Source: Cryobacterium melibiosiphilum (GTDB lineage Bacteria > Actinomycetota > Actinomycetes > Actinomycetales > Microbacteriaceae). From it: a DNA stretch of 64,000 bases. Shown here piece after piece: positions 62,979 to 64,000 of this stretch. The position numbers were made by a program, and so were the translations under genes. The first letter of the stretch is position 1, and the number at the start of each line of letters is the position of its first letter. Below the pieces are notes generated by a model, which saw nothing but the letters and a program-made list of their open reading frames with translations, was not told the origin of the DNA and did not search any database. Location of the stretch: assembly GCF_003602235.1 (NCBI RefSeq), contig NZ_QZVS01000079.1, positions 29,283-93,282 of the forward strand, read 5' to 3'.

Positions 62979-63629
62979 ATGTCACCCGAGCACGAACAGT
63001 CCTCCGAACCGCTTCCCGCACCCGCCGCCGAGCATTATTTTTCGGCCACCTCGCAGAGCGAGCTCAGAACCCGCGAGATCACCGTGCAGTTGGCCGGTGC
63101 GCCGCGGGAGGTTGTCACCGCGAACGCCGTTTTCAGCCCGCAGCACCTTGACGGCGGCACCGAGGTACTGCTGAAAAACATCCCGGAACCGCCGGAGACC
63201 GGAACTTTCCTCGATCTCGGCTGTGGCTGGGGCCCGATTGCGCTGCACCTTGCGCTGTCCTCCCCCGCCGCCACGGTTTGGGCGGTTGACGTGAATGAGC
63301 GCGCCCTCACACTGGTGCGAACCAACGCCGCGCGCCTCGGCCTGACCAACGTGATCGCGGCGTTTCCGCAGGACGTGCCCGCGGACATCCGCTTCGATAC
63401 GATCTGGTCGAATCCGCCGATCCGGGTGGGCAAAGAGATGCTGCACGACATCATGCTGACCTGGTTGCCGCGGCTGAAGGCCGACACCACCGGCTGGCTC
63501 GTCGTGCAGCGCAACCTCGGTTCGGACTCGTTGCACCGCTGGCTTGAGGCCGAGCTGCCGGGCGACTTCGAGGTCACTCGGGACACCATCTCCAAGGGCT
63601 TCCGGGTGCTGCGCGTCGACCGCGACTAA
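62979..63629 (+). CDS. RsmC-like class I SAM-dependent methyltransferase
   Basis: 216 residues. HYFSATSQSELRTREITVQLAG at the start is typical of the MTS family. The SAM site is FLDLGCGWGPIALHLAL with acidic VWAVDVNERAL, and the catalytic NPPIRVGKEMLHDI (NPPF/NPPI class) indicates a guanine-N2 methylase of rRNA. GAAAGG lies eight bases before the ATG. Divergent from hflX, 40 bp apart. Confidence 0.9.
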   Translation: MSPEHEQSSEPLPAPAAEHYFSATSQSELRTREITVQLAGAPREVVTANAVFSPQHLDGGTEVLLKNIPEPPETGTFLDLGCGWGPIALHLALSSPAATVWAVDVNERALTLVRTNAARLGLTNVIAAFPQDVPADIRFDTIWSNPPIRVGKEMLHDIMLTWLPRLKADTTGWLVVQRNLGSDSLHRWLEAELPGDFEVTRDTISKGFRVLRVDRD

Positions 63630-63642
63630 CCGCTGACGCGTA

Positions 63643-63693
63643 GAGCGGGTGACCCGTCGGTGAAACACGCTCACACCGACGAGTCACCCGCTC
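63643..63693. repeat. 20-bp-arm palindrome between convergent genes
   Basis: Arms 63643-63662 and 63674-63693, 19 of 20 paired, GAGCGGGTGACCCGTCGGTG type. It begins 14 bases after the methyltransferase stop and faces the FG-GAP gene. Confidence 0.8.
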
Positions 63694-63712
63694 GTGTTCT
63701 GGCGCCGATGGG

Positions 63713-64000
63713 TCAGCTGAGCGTGACCCACACACCGGCGTTGCCGAACCCCACGATGTCGGCTTTCCCGTCGCCACTGACGTCGGCCAGCACCCGCGGA
63801 TGCTTCTCCACCCGCCAGCCCCCGGCGTCGTAGGCGAAGTTGTCGACGACGTTCACGGGGCCCTGGAAGGTGCCATTTCCATTATTGCGGGACACCCAGA
63901 CGGCCGCGTCGCCGAATCCGACGATGTCGGCGCGGCGGTCACCGGTCAAATCGGCCAGGAACCGCGGATGCTTCTCCACCCGCCACCCCCCGGCGTCGAA
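63713..64000 (-). CDS. FG-GAP/VCBS-repeat protein, C-terminal end (5' part outside window)
   Basis: The last 95 codons are visible and the frame is open to the window edge. They hold two tandem repeats of about 53 residues, each reading VEKHPRxLADxxGDxxADIVGFGxAxVWV, with a GNGTF turn between. The Asp-rich ADxxGDxxADI loop is the calcium-binding motif of FG-GAP/VCBS blades. Such proteins are normally secreted or surface-bound propeller proteins; signal and any catalytic domain lie outside the window. The repeats are also near-identical at DNA level. Confidence 0.8.
   Translation of the reverse strand, partial: FDAGGWRVEKHPRFLADLTGDRRADIVGFGDAAVWVSRNNGNGTFQGPVNVVDNFAYDAGGWRVEKHPRVLADVSGDGKADIVGFGNAGVWVTLS

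Overview
The window is high-GC actinobacterial chromosome, most likely from a Microbacteriaceae member. The evidence is the protein families present (PriA-type bifunctional HisA, lhr-nei pair, DUF1844 next to infC, large NAD-dependent glutamate dehydrogenase, CG0192-type cap protein), frequent leaderless starts, and strong enrichment of the octamer GGCATCCG. I see no tRNA, rRNA, CRISPR array or complete insertion sequence.

Layout. 1-3.6 kb: end of a sugar-kinase-like gene, Mn/Fe superoxide dismutase, a flavin reductase divergent from soxR across a clear sox box, an OhrR-like regulator divergent from a small zinc-ribbon protein, and a small membrane protein. 3.7-10.3 kb: a six-gene minus-strand operon of two carboxymuconolactone-decarboxylase/peroxidase-like proteins and a dipeptide/nickel-type ABC importer. 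10.5-14.5 kb: a divergent FAD/NAD(P)-binding protein and SDR, then a membrane protein and a DUF429 protein. 14.7-19.4 kb: a five-gene siderophore-iron uptake operon behind a strong DtxR/IdeR box. 19.6-25.2 kb: a maltokinase-cap-like protein and the 1618-residue glutamate dehydrogenase. 25.3-27.2 kb: the wreck of a Wadjet (JetABCD) plasmid-defence locus. It has an apparently intact jetD, but jetA, jetB and jetC are collapsed into a short jetA'-'jetC scar. 27.5-33.4 kb: a hybrid histidine kinase without its phospho-accepting histidine, a GH13 alpha-glucosidase, and a frameshifted AbiEi-like gene.

33.5-46.2 kb is a translation block (pheT, pheS, an rRNA methyltransferase, rplT, rpmI and infC with an AUC start, then DUF1844). 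It is interrupted by a gluABCD glutamate transporter and an MFS exporter/MmyB-type regulator pair. 46.3-52.1 kb: nei-type glycosylase and Lhr helicase. 52.1-56.2 kb: hisC-hisB-hisH-hisA(priA)-SseB-like. 56.2-57.6 kb: divergent LysM protein and lexA with an SOS box. 57.7-61.3 kb: metF-metE behind a promoter and a long leader carrying a small upstream reading frame. 61.4-63.6 kb: hflX and an RsmC-like methyltransferase. The window ends inside an FG-GAP/VCBS-repeat gene.

Two things stand out beyond routine annotation. The first is the Wadjet relic, where the deletion junction can be placed within about 10 bp. The second is a set of at least nine long palindromic elements, mostly just after stop codons and often between convergent genes. 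Three sets recur: a 93-95 bp family, a strict 68 bp family with identical 14-bp ends, and a shorter AGCACGGT family.
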